Shown: positions 37,542 through 47,899 of the stretch, one piece after another
How positions within the stretch are numbered: the stretch's first letter is position 1
Layout: the number at the start of each line of letters is the position of its first letter
NCBI GenBank assembly: GCA_963513935.1
Contig: OY740773.1
Coordinates: forward strand, 95,837,291-95,901,290
Reading direction: 5' to 3'
Length of the DNA: 64,000 nt
Source of the DNA: Aphrophora alni
Lineage: Eukaryota; Arthropoda; Insecta; Hemiptera; Aphrophoridae
Translations under genes and position numbers: made by a program
The notes under the pieces: generated by a model
Seen by the model: the letters and a program-made list of their open reading frames with translations, nothing else
What the model was told of the DNA's origin: nothing
Databases searched by the model: none

Positions 37542-37790
37542 TTATTCCGTCCAAAAATATTGGTGGAACTCCCAGTTAAAATCAAAGTAAATTAAATAAC
37601 TACAAAAGGAATTGCCTAAGTGTGACACAGTGTTCGTACCCGATTCTAATGTGTTAAAGACAATAAACTGCCTAAAGTAAATGTAAACTGGTAAAAGGAA
37701 ATAGAACAGTAAGCAACTGTACACTATTATTGTTTTGTCTTCCGAGATAATGGAGAGAGGATGTGTTGACAAATCCATCATTCTTATCAT
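37542..37790 (-). CDS. Unidentified 82-aa frame in transposon
   Basis: Starts MIRMMDLSTHPLSII and contains one hydrophobic segment (residues ~20-40, TIIVYSCLLFYFLLPVYIYF). It has mixed composition and ends WEFHQYFWTE. I do not recognise it, and no second copy supports it. Weak call. Confidence 0.15.
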   Translation of the reverse strand: MIRMMDLSTHPLSIISEDKTIIVYSCLLFYFLLPVYIYFRQFIVFNTLESGTNTVSHLGNSFCSYLIYFDFNWEFHQYFWTE

Positions 37791-38220
37791 GATTTGTTAT
37801 TGTAAGTGTATTTATTACTGGCATCCATTTTAAAGGGAGGGGGGGACATGCTTAGTCAGTAAACAGGAGTTGAATCATAAATAAATCTGTCATACCTACG
37901 TTTTAAATTTTATGACCCTATTCCTATCTTCGGAGTATTACGTGGAGATTCGCCGTTGATCATCAGTTTATATCACAGTGTGTCTATATTTTTAGAAGAA
38001 GGTAGACGACAAACTACAAGAGGAGATAAGTGATATTGAGTACGTCTTATATTTCTGTAGAATTAAGTACATCTACTATACGAATGTCTTATTACAATAA
38101 TTTTCTTAACAATAATTTGTTAGTTTATTTCTTGCCAAACTTTTATAAAAAAATAAGATTGCTTAGACAGATCCTTTAATATTATTGTACATAGGCAGTT
38201 ATCGTTTTTGGTGTATATAA

Positions 38221-38376
38221 TTAACTTTCAATATTGTAATGGATTAAACTTCCGTCTGGTTCATATTTACATTTGAGAATTACTAGAGACTGTGCAGTTT
38301 TCTCAAGAGCAGTTTTATCATAAAGATTGGGGACATCAACGTTTGGGTCCTCAAAAAATGTAATTATTTGTATACT
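38221..38376 (-). CDS. Unidentified coding-like frame in transposon
   Basis: A 51-codon open frame without its own ATG, reading EDPNVDVPNLYDKTALEK and then AQSLVILKCKYEPDGSLIH before a TAA at 38221-38223. The charged, balanced composition is unlike the Ile/Phe/Tyr-rich noise frames elsewhere here. It could be a C-terminal exon of the transposon's own protein, in the same orientation as the frame at 38630-38812. No family is recognised; a chance frame remains possible. Confidence 0.35.
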   Translation of the reverse strand, partial: SIQIITFFEDPNVDVPNLYDKTALEKTAQSLVILKCKYEPDGSLIHYNIES

Positions 38377-38629
38377 TTATACCTACAGAGTACTATCCCA
38401 TTATAATTCTTATTAGTTTAGGCAAATTGTACAGATAATATATTTTTTTTAAATTTTGTTTTGTTTATTTATTTGTATAAATTAGACTTTTCATGGTTTA
38501 TGAAATGATCAAACGTGAAAATAAGATGCATAGATTGTCCACGTTTTCGCCTTAGTTTTGAAACAAAATTGAAAACTCAATAATTTTATTCAATGGACAA
38601 TACATGTACAAAATAAATAAATATGCTAA

Positions 38630-38812
38630 TTAAATAAATGCAGAATCCTTTATACGTTTACACGTAAATTTAAAATAGAAATGTTTAAATATCACTTGAA
38701 CAAAAAATGTTTCACGGTGTTTTAAAATAAATGAATTTTTACTCATCTTCAGTCCCAACACATTACACATTTTAGGCAAAAAGTAAGCAAATACATTCTT
38801 GCTGTACCTCAT
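38630..38812 (-). CDS. Unidentified 60-aa frame in transposon
   Basis: Starts MRYSKNVFAYFLPKMCNVLG and continues KMSKNSFILKHRETFFVQ before an AT-rich tail. It is upstream of, and on the same strand as, the frame at 38221-38376, so the two could be pieces of one decayed gene. Not recognised. Confidence 0.25.
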   Translation of the reverse strand: MRYSKNVFAYFLPKMCNVLGLKMSKNSFILKHRETFFVQVIFKHFYFKFTCKRIKDSAFI

Positions 38813-39579
38813 GTAGTTGTTAAGTTTTGCCCTATCTTAGTGTTGTTTTTGGATTTTTACTACAATTATTTGTATTTTAGTGTTATTGTTATTCTTGGTT
38901 AACCTTGGTTTGTTGTTAAGTTTAACTATGTTACTGTGTTGAATATTGTATGTTATTTCAGTTGGTTTATATTTAAAGACTTACTATTGTAATTATTGCT
39001 GTAGCTAATGTAGTTGTTAGTTTCACCCACTTTCTTTTGTAATAATTTTAGGGCCTTGTGTTTTAAAAATAAGTTTTAAATGTGCTAAACAAATCTACTG
39101 TTCAAAAAAGTCATTGCGTTGTTGGGTGAATCCCAAATACTATGTATTTACGTAACAATAATGTATGGAATCATTTTTATAAAGATTAACAGTACCTATT
39201 ACGAGTTAAAATTTCCAATAAAATGTAAATAGGTACTAATGTGTTTATGTGTGTGTTTACAAACAACTTTCATTACTATACCAATGCTTCGTTGAGAGTA
39301 AAATATCAATAATGTTCCTTTGTTTAAATTTATTACATTTTTGTTATTTTATAACTGTCTTAATAATTATAAACCGTGTTGTTATTAGTCACTAATTTTC
39401 ACGTTATTTAAATTTGTTTGCACGTGTTTATTTCAGTTTTCTAATGATAATTACATTATTCAATCTGCTTATTATTATTATTTTACAAACACCTTGTACT
39501 ACAATAACTGTAAATAAATTATCTATACATCTATCTATTTTGTACCTAAATCAGTATCCGGAGGACAATTGTTACATAA

Positions 39580-40573
39580 GGGGGTCACTGCGCCCTATCT
39601 TTCGTAATGTTAACATATGTTTCTTTTTCTCAGAAATGGCTGAAGATAACTTGTTGGAAATTTTTATTATTCAAAGTAGGTCTTTGGACATAACTGGAAA
39701 CTAACATATATCATACATAACTGGAAACATATATCTCTAACAAAATGTTTAGATTTATGGTAAAGTTTTTTAAAAAAATATTTTTTTATCAAAATTAAAA
39801 AATATATATATATACCTATAGGTTGATAACAAATATTATTATTTCAACCAAAAGAGTTCTCCCCCTAAACTATTAAAAACAAATCATTAAGGTTTCTTAT
39901 TACTTTCCTGAGAAATATGTTCATAAGCTTTAAAAAAACTAACTTTCGGAAAACGGCGAAAAACTAAAATAAGAACATAAATTGAAAGTAAACTCTTATA
40001 AGAATGACATTTTTTCATTTAAAACATCTCAGGAGCAAATGAGGGATTATCTTCTTCTTCCTCTTCATATTAATCAAGTCTCCTCTTCAATTTATGTTGG
40101 GACTTTCTTATCTTCCTTTGAACCTCATCAAGACACTTGTTCGCTTTCGCGATGCACCTACGGTACAGCTTCCACATGGCCTGAACAAGCTGCTTTCCTG
40201 GCCTAAGATTGCCCATTTCAAACAACTTACACTTTCCAATGTTGCCTTCATTGAACTAGGTAACTGCTTCACAGACTCCAAATTTCAGAATGTTTAGTCT
40301 TACAAATGTTTTTTGGGGTCAAAGTCCAGATCACATTGTTTAGCGACTCATTAACATTTTGAGTCTTACCTTTCAAACATTTTTCTAGTAGATCTGCAAT
40401 GGCTTTGCATACTGGTTTGATATGTAGTCAAATAAAAGTATTACTTAAAATCACTTCCTGTTACCGTAGAAACATAAATTATACATCATTTTAAAGAGGA
40501 CATTCTGTACTATAATTTATGCTAATAAAAGAAAAAATGATTTTTTTTTCGATATTTTGCGCAGTGACCCCCC
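39580..40573 (-). mobile_element. Nested ~1-kb element, TIR GGGGGTCACTGCGC
   Basis: Its 14-bp ends are GGGGGTCACTGCGC (39580-39593) and the perfect complement GCGCAGTGACCCCC (40559-40572). It holds the 3' part of a Mutator-like transposase on the minus strand. At 994 bp it must be an internally deleted copy. An obvious target-site duplication was not found (left flank TTACATAA, right flank AAGTGTAT). It lies inside the 36637-41046 transposon, so it inserted later. Confidence 0.75.
40070..40430 (-). pseudogene. Mutator-like transposase, C-terminal remnant
   Basis: The minus strand reads IKPVCKAIADLLEKCLKG, KTQNVNESLNNVIWTLTPKN, a frame break, EAVT-stop-FNEGNIGKCKL, LRPGKQLVQAMWKLYRRC and QRKIRKSQHKLKRRLD before TAA (40070-40072). 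The run LLEKCLKGKTQNVNES, N-x-V-I-W, F-N-x-G-N and the basic tail are the signature of the widespread invertebrate family annotated as Mutator-like transposase domain proteins. In the full-length family this is the C-terminal third; the catalytic N-terminal part is missing. One +1-type frameshift (near 40280) and one in-frame TAG make it non-functional. The family call is from recognition of conserved motifs, not a search. Confidence 0.75.
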
Positions 40574-41046
40574 AAGTGTATCTAGTTTTCTAGAACCTTT
40601 AGGCCTAATTTTATGTTTCGTGAACGATTAGTAAATCTTTTGTGGTGTTTATTTGTTAACAATAAATAAGCTACAAATATTTTTTAGAAAGGTTTACAAT
40701 TTTGTTTTTATTTACCTAATCAACACAATTAAAATAACTGAACATGTAACACATGTTTGTGTCTCATATAAAATTCAAAAGGAATGTGACACTAACGATT
40801 TCTTTGTCAAAACTATTCGAAACTAACGTAAAGGAACTGATTCACGTAATAAAAAAAATCATTTTTAATTTTGGTTGGGCTCATGTGAAATTGGGCCCAA
40901 CCATAATTAACATCCGTTTTAGACGACTACCAAGGCGAAACTAACGTTTAATTTAGGATAACTAACCGAAACTAACGAAAAACTAACGATTGGCACTATT
41001 TTGAAGCGGTTGGGCTACCATGGTTGGGCCAACTTCACAGACATGC

Positions 41047-41291
41047 TCTAACGTCTCAGAAAAAAGTTACAATACGTTTTCTTTTAATCTGCGAACTGTT
41101 TATAACTGTAATAAATAAATATATAACTTATATGATTAGGTATTCATTCTTGAGGTGTAATATTTAAACGTAATTATGAAGAGAGTTAGTCTGAAAACAT
41201 AATTTGTGTGTACGTTAAACATAGCACCATGTTTGGACTAAACTTAATAAGATTGTTCGTGTCACATAATAGTTATTTGTTACAAATTAAT

Positions 41292-41292
<1 letters not shown>
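41047..41292. other. AT-rich stretch, nothing recognised
   Basis: No feature seen; the 61-residue frame at 41208-41393 runs into the (TA)n tract. Confidence 0.4.

Positions 41293-41355
<63 letters not shown>
41293..41355. repeat. (TA)n microsatellite
   Basis: About 30 uninterrupted TA units. Confidence 0.97.
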
Positions 41356-41358
<3 letters not shown>

Positions 41359-41703
41359 CACCAATTATAAACAGAACATATTTAAGGTTTTAAAAAATTA
41401 ATAAAATGAACAGCAATTACTTTTTAGACAATGTGTTTATTGAAATAACTTGTGAAAATGTAGTTGTCTTTCAATTGCTATTGTACGTAGCTTCGATTTA
41501 TGTAAATGAATGATTCAACATTTAGGGCTGATAAATTACATTATCCGTCATGAATACCATTGATATATATCGTCTAATAATTATTACCGACCCAATTGGA
41601 TTTTGGGGGAATATGTATTGTAGTATCTGTTGTCCTATTAGAGTTTTCATGGTTTTCAGGATTTAAGAGTTTTTCATTGTTAATCTAATAATTCAACAAC
41701 TAA

Positions 41704-41705
41704 TC

Positions 41706-41773
<68 letters not shown>
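41704..41773. repeat. (TC)n microsatellite
   Basis: A TC tract with two small interruptions, ending in a C-rich run. Confidence 0.95.
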
Positions 41774-41776
41774 CCC

Positions 41777-43643
41777 CCTCTCCTTAACAAAAACAATATG
41801 AAAACTTTCCATCTTTAGTTCAATAAATAGTGTATTTCCATGACTCACTTTTAATACTACGGTTCAATGCTTTGAAAACGTCTATTGTTCTTTGAAAGTT
41901 ATTTGTATTCTGGTCGGAAGGAAAGTACATTACTCTACGTTCCATAATGCATCAAACTGTAGTTTCCAGTCTAGCTATAAAAACAGGTATTGTTTTGAAA
42001 GTTGTATATTGCTTTTGCGACAAAGTAAAAAAGTAGTTTAATTTCTTCTAAGTTCAATACTGAATTTACGAAATTCAAAACAGTTTTATTACTATTCCTT
42101 ATTATTGATATATATTGAAAGTTGGTGTAAGTACCGCCCTTCAAGTCATTCCGCCTAATATTTATATTTTTACCTATTAACAAACTCTTTAGCTAATTTA
42201 TATACAAAGGGGCTTACTGTTCCATATAATCTATCAGAATATAATATAATATTATATAATCAGAATATACATAATTCAAATTACATGATAAATTTCAAAA
42301 TTCATTCCCTCAATTATTACCATGATATAAAATGGTGACATCACCCTATAATTACGAAACTGTATATGCATTAAGAAATACAGAAACCAGTTTTGTATTC
42401 CATATAATATTTCTTATAATTGTCATGTTTAACAATAAAACATAAAGAACTAGAAATTTTAAACTCAATGCCTGAGATTAATTAACAGACATGTTATTGA
42501 ACACAGTGCATCAATGCCTTTAATTTATTATCAAACAAATCCCTCTCTTGATATTGATGTATTGAAATACATATAGTAGTCTGCGTATGGTAGCTTTATT
42601 TTTACATACTTTTAAAATTTAAATCATCTCTTATACACGGCGATAACATCAGTTTTAAGTGTAAGTCAAGTTTACAAACTTAAAGAAAAAAATAAAAATA
42701 ATACAACAAAATTAATTATTTTTCAATCTACCTGCGTAACTTTGGTTTTATTTAAACATTTAAAAATAGTTTAATTGAACAATTATAAACACTCAATACA
42801 AATATACGTCAACCCCGTACGAAAGACGGGCACTCTGCGAGCAATTTATAAATGTGAAATTACTGTACAAATAAGGTTTTTCGATAATTTTATTTTTTAT
42901 TATTATTTTCAATTTTTGAAATATTCGAAATTATCACTACGAAATAATGATTTAACTAAATAATAAATTATTACCATATTACACATAATTTATATTGTCC
43001 ATGTGACTGTAATCAGGTTTTAAACTGGTTCAGCTTCCACGCTACGCTCATGGGAATGTAATAAAATATCCTTTGTGTTGTTCTAATATTAATACAATAG
43101 CCCGATATCGATATATTAATATTGACCTAACAATAGAGTCCTTAACAATATTTGCAATGAAAAGGAATTTTCAATTAAATTAAACAGAAAAAAATTAAAG
43201 CCCTACAGATTTAAACAATATTCTATTTAAATAAAATTTGATACTTTACGAGATATTAGTTTATATGTTATATATTCTCTGCTAGCCATATATCTAAAAC
43301 AAAACCTTTATGAAGAATTAATGTTTCGGATAACCAAATACATATTCTGAGTTATACAACTATAAGGAATACAATTGAGTAGTTTGTAGTTTATTATTTG
43401 TTTAAATTTTTTAAACAACGAAAATAAAACGTAGGCGTATTACCAAACTGAACATAAACATGATTTTAACTCATGGATTTAATATCTTAGAGTTGTATCG
43501 ATATCTTACACTTTATGTTTAATATAATAATCAACATCACGATTATATTTTTTGTGTGAAACGTTTATTAAACAAACAAATTTTTTTGTAATTATTTATT
43601 TGTTTTAAATAGCACTAATAACTCAATACTAATGAACCACTCT
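41777..43643. other. AT-rich stretch, possible Helitron-like hairpin
   Basis: At about 42811-42830 a CCCGT-ACGAAAG-ACGGG hairpin is followed by CACTCTGCGAGC. Helitron 3' ends have such a hairpin about 10 bases before CTAG; here the terminus would be mutated. No 5' end was found. Nothing else stands out. Confidence 0.25.
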
Positions 43644-43880
43644 TAGGAGTTCACTCGTAGGGAGTGTGGGTGTGGTAGACCCGAGCACACCTTTATATAC
43701 ATTTAAACTTGTGTTAGATCCCTCTCTTTCATCTTTCGTATCAGGTCTCTCTTGACCAACTCTTTTTCTTTTCTGACCCTAACGCTATTGAAGTTTTCGA
43801 GGGTCGAGTGATTTTAATTCAGACTAATCTCCTCTTTTTTTATTAGACGATGATGACCGAAAGTTTTTTCGACTTTAAAA
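43644..43880 (+). repeat. Interspersed repeat family S, near full length
   Basis: It shows TTAGGAGTTCACTCGTAGGG, TTAGATCCCTCTCTTTCATC, TCTCTTGACCAACTC, CTAACGCTATTGAAG, TTAGACGATGATGACCGAAA and TTTTTTCGACTTTAAAA. It is a good reference copy with both ends. Confidence 0.9.
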
Positions 43881-44421
43881 GGGTAAAAATACAAAGGAAC
43901 CTGTAGAGCCACTTTGAAAAGAGTCAAACCGTAGCCATATGATTACCATTTTGTGTGTGACCTTCTACGATAATATTATCAAGACGATGTAACTATTGGA
44001 GGACTCTTTTTTTGACAGATTAAACTTTTTAATAACGGGAAATTATGATATAATTCAGGTTTCTCATTTTACATCCTATTTTATAACCCAAATTAATCTT
44101 TTTTTTTGTTGATATATAAAATTAATGATAAATTATGGAATCTGTAAAAAATTTCAGGTTTACCTTTTTTAAAACAATAAAATTAAAATAATAAACAATA
44201 CAAGAAATTAATATCCAAGTAACTAATATGTGTTTTGAATCGTTTATAGTTACAAATCTGGTATTATTAAGCTGATATGGTGATTTATAAGTCTGATTTC
44301 GTCCTGTGTTGCCTTCACCAAAATGAAAATTTATTTTAGTTACCTTTAGTTGATGGACAGACGTTCAAAGAAAGATAAACAAAGAACAAAGATGAATACA
44401 ACTCATAAGAAAATATTTTAA

Positions 44422-44553
44422 TATATAAGTACACTAACGTTACTGGCTATAGTGGACGTGGACACAATTGATTTGTTTCTGGAATTCAGCGACGAAAGCA
44501 GCAACTGCACCTTATGTACATCTCAACAAAGAAAATTGTTAATTTCTTATTGA
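44422..44553 (+). CDS. Unidentified 43-codon frame
   Basis: Open from the stop at 44419 to TGA at 44551, without ATG, reading TLLAIVDVDTIDLFLEFSDE and then SSNCTLCTSQQRKLL. Its acidic, balanced composition is unusual here. It may be an exon fragment or chance. Confidence 0.2.
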   Translation, partial: YISTLTLLAIVDVDTIDLFLEFSDESSNCTLCTSQQRKLLISY

Positions 44554-44589
44554 AATTTGTATATTGCAATACTGGACGACGTAAAACCC

Positions 44590-44646
44590 TTATTTACATT
44601 TTTTTTTTAATAAGGCCATGATGATCGAGAATTTTTTTTTCTTTAA
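44590..44646 (+). repeat. Interspersed repeat family S, 3' fragment
   Basis: Only AATAAGGCCATGATGATCGA, the T run and the TTTAAATAAC end are present. Confidence 0.6.
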
Positions 44647-45649
44647 ATAACAAGAAAAATATTAGTGTAAAATTTTGTAATAATTTTTATCTCCACTATT
44701 AATAATGTTATAATTAAAATGAGTGCATTATTCCGCCTTTCCCAGCTTCGTTAATTGTTACGTTTCTGATATATTCCATTTTCAAAACACCTAATTCTTA
44801 TTTTCATATTTTTTGAATTACCTATTTTGATGCGAGGCTTTTAATTTTATTCATAATTATTCTAGTATATGTTGGAATCCCATTATTTAGTACACATTTT
44901 TTTGTTGAACCATATATTTAACTCTCGTCTTATATATTTACTTAAAACTATATTCTAATTTCCTAACTATTCTAGTCTAGCTGGCAAAGTTGAGAATATA
45001 TTAAGTGTTTTGAGAATGGAGTATATCCGATACGGGTCAAGAAAAGTGAGATTAACGAAGTAGGAAAAGGCGGAACAATGTATTCATTTAAACAAAAAAT
45101 AGTATTTTTGACGATTTTACTAAATTTAAAAAAGTCTCGATTTTGTATTAAAAAAAGGAACGGTTGGACTATTAATAATATCACTATTATTGCAAAGAAT
45201 AAGATCTTTATTTTAATTTGTCCGATTAGCTGTTAATCAATAATGATTAATAATATTTTAAATATCCCACTATAACTTGTAAAATGCACTATATTTTACA
45301 AGTTCAGTATTATTTTACAACATTGAAAATTTATATTCGTTTCATCATGTGTATTACAGTATCTAATTATATTACTGTAAGGCTTAATAACATTTCAAAT
45401 AAATATAAAAGCAGGCATATAAGAATCTCTGAAATTTGTAACAGACTTTAGCTGATTCTGATTTCATATTTCTTGCAACAGAATAATCTTTGACTTAACC
45501 AGTTATTTACGCACCTTAAGAACCATCAAGATTAGTTTATAAAATGGTTTAAAATATGTTATCATTAAAGTTACAGAGGAACTAAATCAAATCTCACCCT
45601 ATAACTGAACGAGTTTTATCTATAGTTAAATTTAAATGAAAACAATCAA
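44647..45649. other. AT-rich stretch, nothing recognised
   Basis: The 70-residue minus frame at 44972-45184 has no supporting context. Confidence 0.4.
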
Positions 45650-45840
45650 ATGTTCAATAAGTAAGTAGTAAATTGATTATGTAAATATTACCTCCAGAGA
45701 ACAGGTAGGAAATATTTACACCATTAAAGAGACTGACTTTGAAGTAGAGAATATTAATTCCATAAAACGTGACTGTGTATTTTTTGTTCACTTTTAATCT
45801 AAATTGTGTTTATTTTAATCCTGTTTGCTATTCAGTGCCT
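45650..45840 (+). repeat. Weak dispersed duplication, copy 2
   Basis: Resembles 22795-22995 over about 190 bp; see that entry. Confidence 0.4.
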
Positions 45841-45916
45841 GTAGAGAAACACCGCAAATGTTTACGAAAGGATTTTGCATATTGACAAGACTTAATTAAA
45901 TATTCCTAAATAATCA

Positions 45917-46063
45917 ATGTTATTGGGAAGTTTATTTGACTTTTCCGTGTCATTGAAGCAGGTGATGTGGATCCAAAGTCAACGGGTTCGACAAGTAGAA
46001 GCGCAACGACTAAGACCATACAAATTCAGAGAATGTTCGCATTTTTACGAGGGACCAAAGTGA
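45917..46063 (+). CDS. Unidentified 48-codon frame, GC-richer
   Basis: ATG-started frame containing KQVMWIQSQRVRQVEAQRL and ending YEGPK. The local sequence is richer in G and C than its surroundings, but a second frame (IEAGDVDPKSTGSTSRS...) is also open across the same bases, so the composition alone cannot decide. No product recognised. Confidence 0.2.
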   Translation: MLLGSLFDFSVSLKQVMWIQSQRVRQVEAQRLRPYKFRECSHFYEGPK

Positions 46064-47059
46064 ATTTTAAATATTTATAATGTGGAGAGAAAAAAGGAGG
46101 ATTTTTAATTCACATTTTTAACGAAAATGTCCTATATTTAAAAATAAATAATATTTAAAAACAGATTAACACTTACTGTATTATTGTCTGTGTAAATGGA
46201 AGAAGAAATATTTACACAAAACACTTCCAACATTTTATGTAGACATATACAGCAGAGGTAATAAAAAGTCCGTAGAGAATGTTCCTTATGAACTATAGTT
46301 AACCTATAATGGTGTGTTAAATAACGGTTTAAAGCAATAAACTGTTTGATAATTCAACTTTTGCAGATTGTTTCTAAAGCTGGTATATTGTTGGTTAATA
46401 AGCTTAATTTATTTTTATAAAAATAGTTTTTAGTAAATCTTGCCTTATTATACTTTGGAATAGGATACATCAATATATACATATAATTATGTAAAATGTT
46501 CAAAAAATACATTTTTCTAGTTAAACGTCACGTTTCGTGAAATTGCGAATCAAAACAAAATATTTTTCAGTTAGGCTCGTTGCAGGTTGTTGTATTTCGT
46601 CACCTATAAGTCTAGAGGCTAGAAATTTAGAAAAATGACCGTACATCCCAGTAGGGTTTTATTGTTTTGAAACTCTCCTTCCAATATGATGGTCGGATCT
46701 CAATACACGGAGGATCACGTACAAGAAAATAAAAGTGATAAAAGTTATTAGCTCACTGGGCAATATCTCTTAATGCAAGAGGTTTTTATTTATTTTAAAA
46801 CTAAATTATGTCTAAATCATATCCATATATTTAATAAGACACAATTAAAATATGGACACAAAATTACTAATATTTTCTCCTAATCTCAAGAAATAAGATA
46901 TCTAATCAAAACTGAATATAAACTTCACCCACACCAAAATATATACCCACCCTGATTCTATCTTCAAAATAATTTATTACAGTTTACTCAATTTAGAATA
47001 TTGAAAACTGAATTTAACTTTAAATTTTGGCTTACTCTCAAATAAAATCCAAACACAAA
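46064..47059. other. Mostly AT-rich, nothing firmly recognised
   Basis: A slightly GC-richer patch at 46600-46740 has no identifiable feature. Confidence 0.35.
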
Positions 47060-47079
47060 ATAAGTATTCTTAATTTTCC

Positions 47080-47890
47080 TTTTCTTTTTGTAGATGTTTA
47101 ACTCGGCGGGAGGGGGGCGGTTAATCCACCATCGAGACCTTCCATACCCTGCTAATTAGCCGTAAAAATCCAATTCTTCCTTTGAGGTTCCTGGTTAACT
47201 AAAACCTTTTATCTCCTCCCCCATCTATGTCATTTTTACATCAAATATTAAGTAGACCAGTTGGCCTTTTCATTATTTGCACAATTTTTCACTTTGGGGT
47301 GCTATCAAATAACTCCTGGCCTACTTCCATTCTTAAACTATACTCAATTGTTATGTTATCTTACCTTACGTCAACAATCATTAAATGTCTTAGTTGACTA
47401 CCGGTTTCGACTGTCAGTTAGTCATCTTCAGGTCTCTGATATCACTTTTCTTATTTATTATCCAGTTTTGGATTTGAAATTGCACTCTGAAATTTATCCA
47501 GTCATGAAATTAAACTCGAATTCTACTGTTTTGTATATTTACATAGCCGTTCAAATGAAACCAATTGTACTTTTATAAAATATATAAGATAATATAATTA
47601 CTGAAATCACAAATAAATAATCAATCTCAATTGTAGTAATAACATTATATTTTCACTAATACAAAGTTTCAATTGGAACAACAAACAAAACATGTGACTA
47701 TTTAATACAAACAGCTGATTGATTCATCAGCTGATAGAATCATTAATCAGATATAACAAAACCACGCTTCGTCAGAGAAAAATAAGGAATATGGTCGTAG
47801 GTTCAATTATGTTTTCGCCCTACGAATGGTTGATTTCATTCGTAAATTTATTTAGATGACAATCGTCAAATTGTTTTTTTTTTTTTGTTT
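47080..47890 (-). mobile_element. Penelope-like element fragment (tentative)
   Basis: A G-rich run near 47105 (CGGCGGGAGGGGGGCGG) is followed by GC-richer sequence, a hammerhead-like motif at 47393-47437 in the GACCTGAAGATGA...GAAACCGG context typical of Penelope-like pseudo-LTRs, and T-rich sequence at 47870-47895. No reverse transcriptase or GIY-YIG domain is visible. The 105-residue plus frame at 47261-47578 crosses the motif and is not supported. Confidence 0.4.
47393..47437 (-). ncRNA. Hammerhead-like motif 2
   Basis: The minus strand reads stem I GAC, core CTGAAGA, a U, stem II GACT-AACTGAC-AGTC, GAAA, minimal stem III (A-C, loop CG, G-U), cleavage triplet GTA, then GTC pairing with GAC. 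Stem I is only 3 bp before a mismatch, so it is weaker than the copy at 21677-21723. The same extra U follows the core. Confidence 0.4.
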
Positions 47891-47899
47891 TTTTTGGTG

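Larger units (their letters stand above)
36637..41046 (-). mobile_element. DNA transposon, ~4.4 kb, long TIRs, nested insert
   Basis: The ends are inverted repeats of about 265-295 bp: 36637-36898 and about 40750-41046. Both begin ATGTCTGTRAAGTTGGCCCA and continue with ACCATGGTAGCCCAACCG, then several CGTTAGTTT units. The left side has an extra ~140-bp tandem series. A second element is nested at 39580-40573. Without the nested insert the element is about 3.4 kb. No clear target-site duplication was found (GGCAGTT on the left, GCTCTAAC on the right), so the superfamily is unassigned. Candidate remnants of its own gene are the minus frames at 38221-38376 and 38630-38812. It starts within a few bases of the end of inverted repeat 2. 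Confidence 0.85.

Noticed and set aside
39414..39704. 96-residue plus frame as transposon gene
   Set aside because: It crosses the left TIR of the nested element, so it joins unrelated sequences, and its first half is Ile/Leu/Phe noise.
39982..40297. Plus frames of 74 and 67 residues
   Set aside because: They are antisense to the Mutator-like transposase remnant on the minus strand.
40753..40944. 63-residue plus frame
   Set aside because: It lies within the right terminal inverted repeat of the 4.4-kb transposon.
45959..46000. tRNA-like GGTTCGACA box
   Set aside because: No matching acceptor, D or anticodon arms could be folded around it.
47261..47578. 105-residue plus frame starting MAFSLFAQFFTLG
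   Set aside because: It runs through the hammerhead-like motif of a retroelement fragment and shows no known domain.
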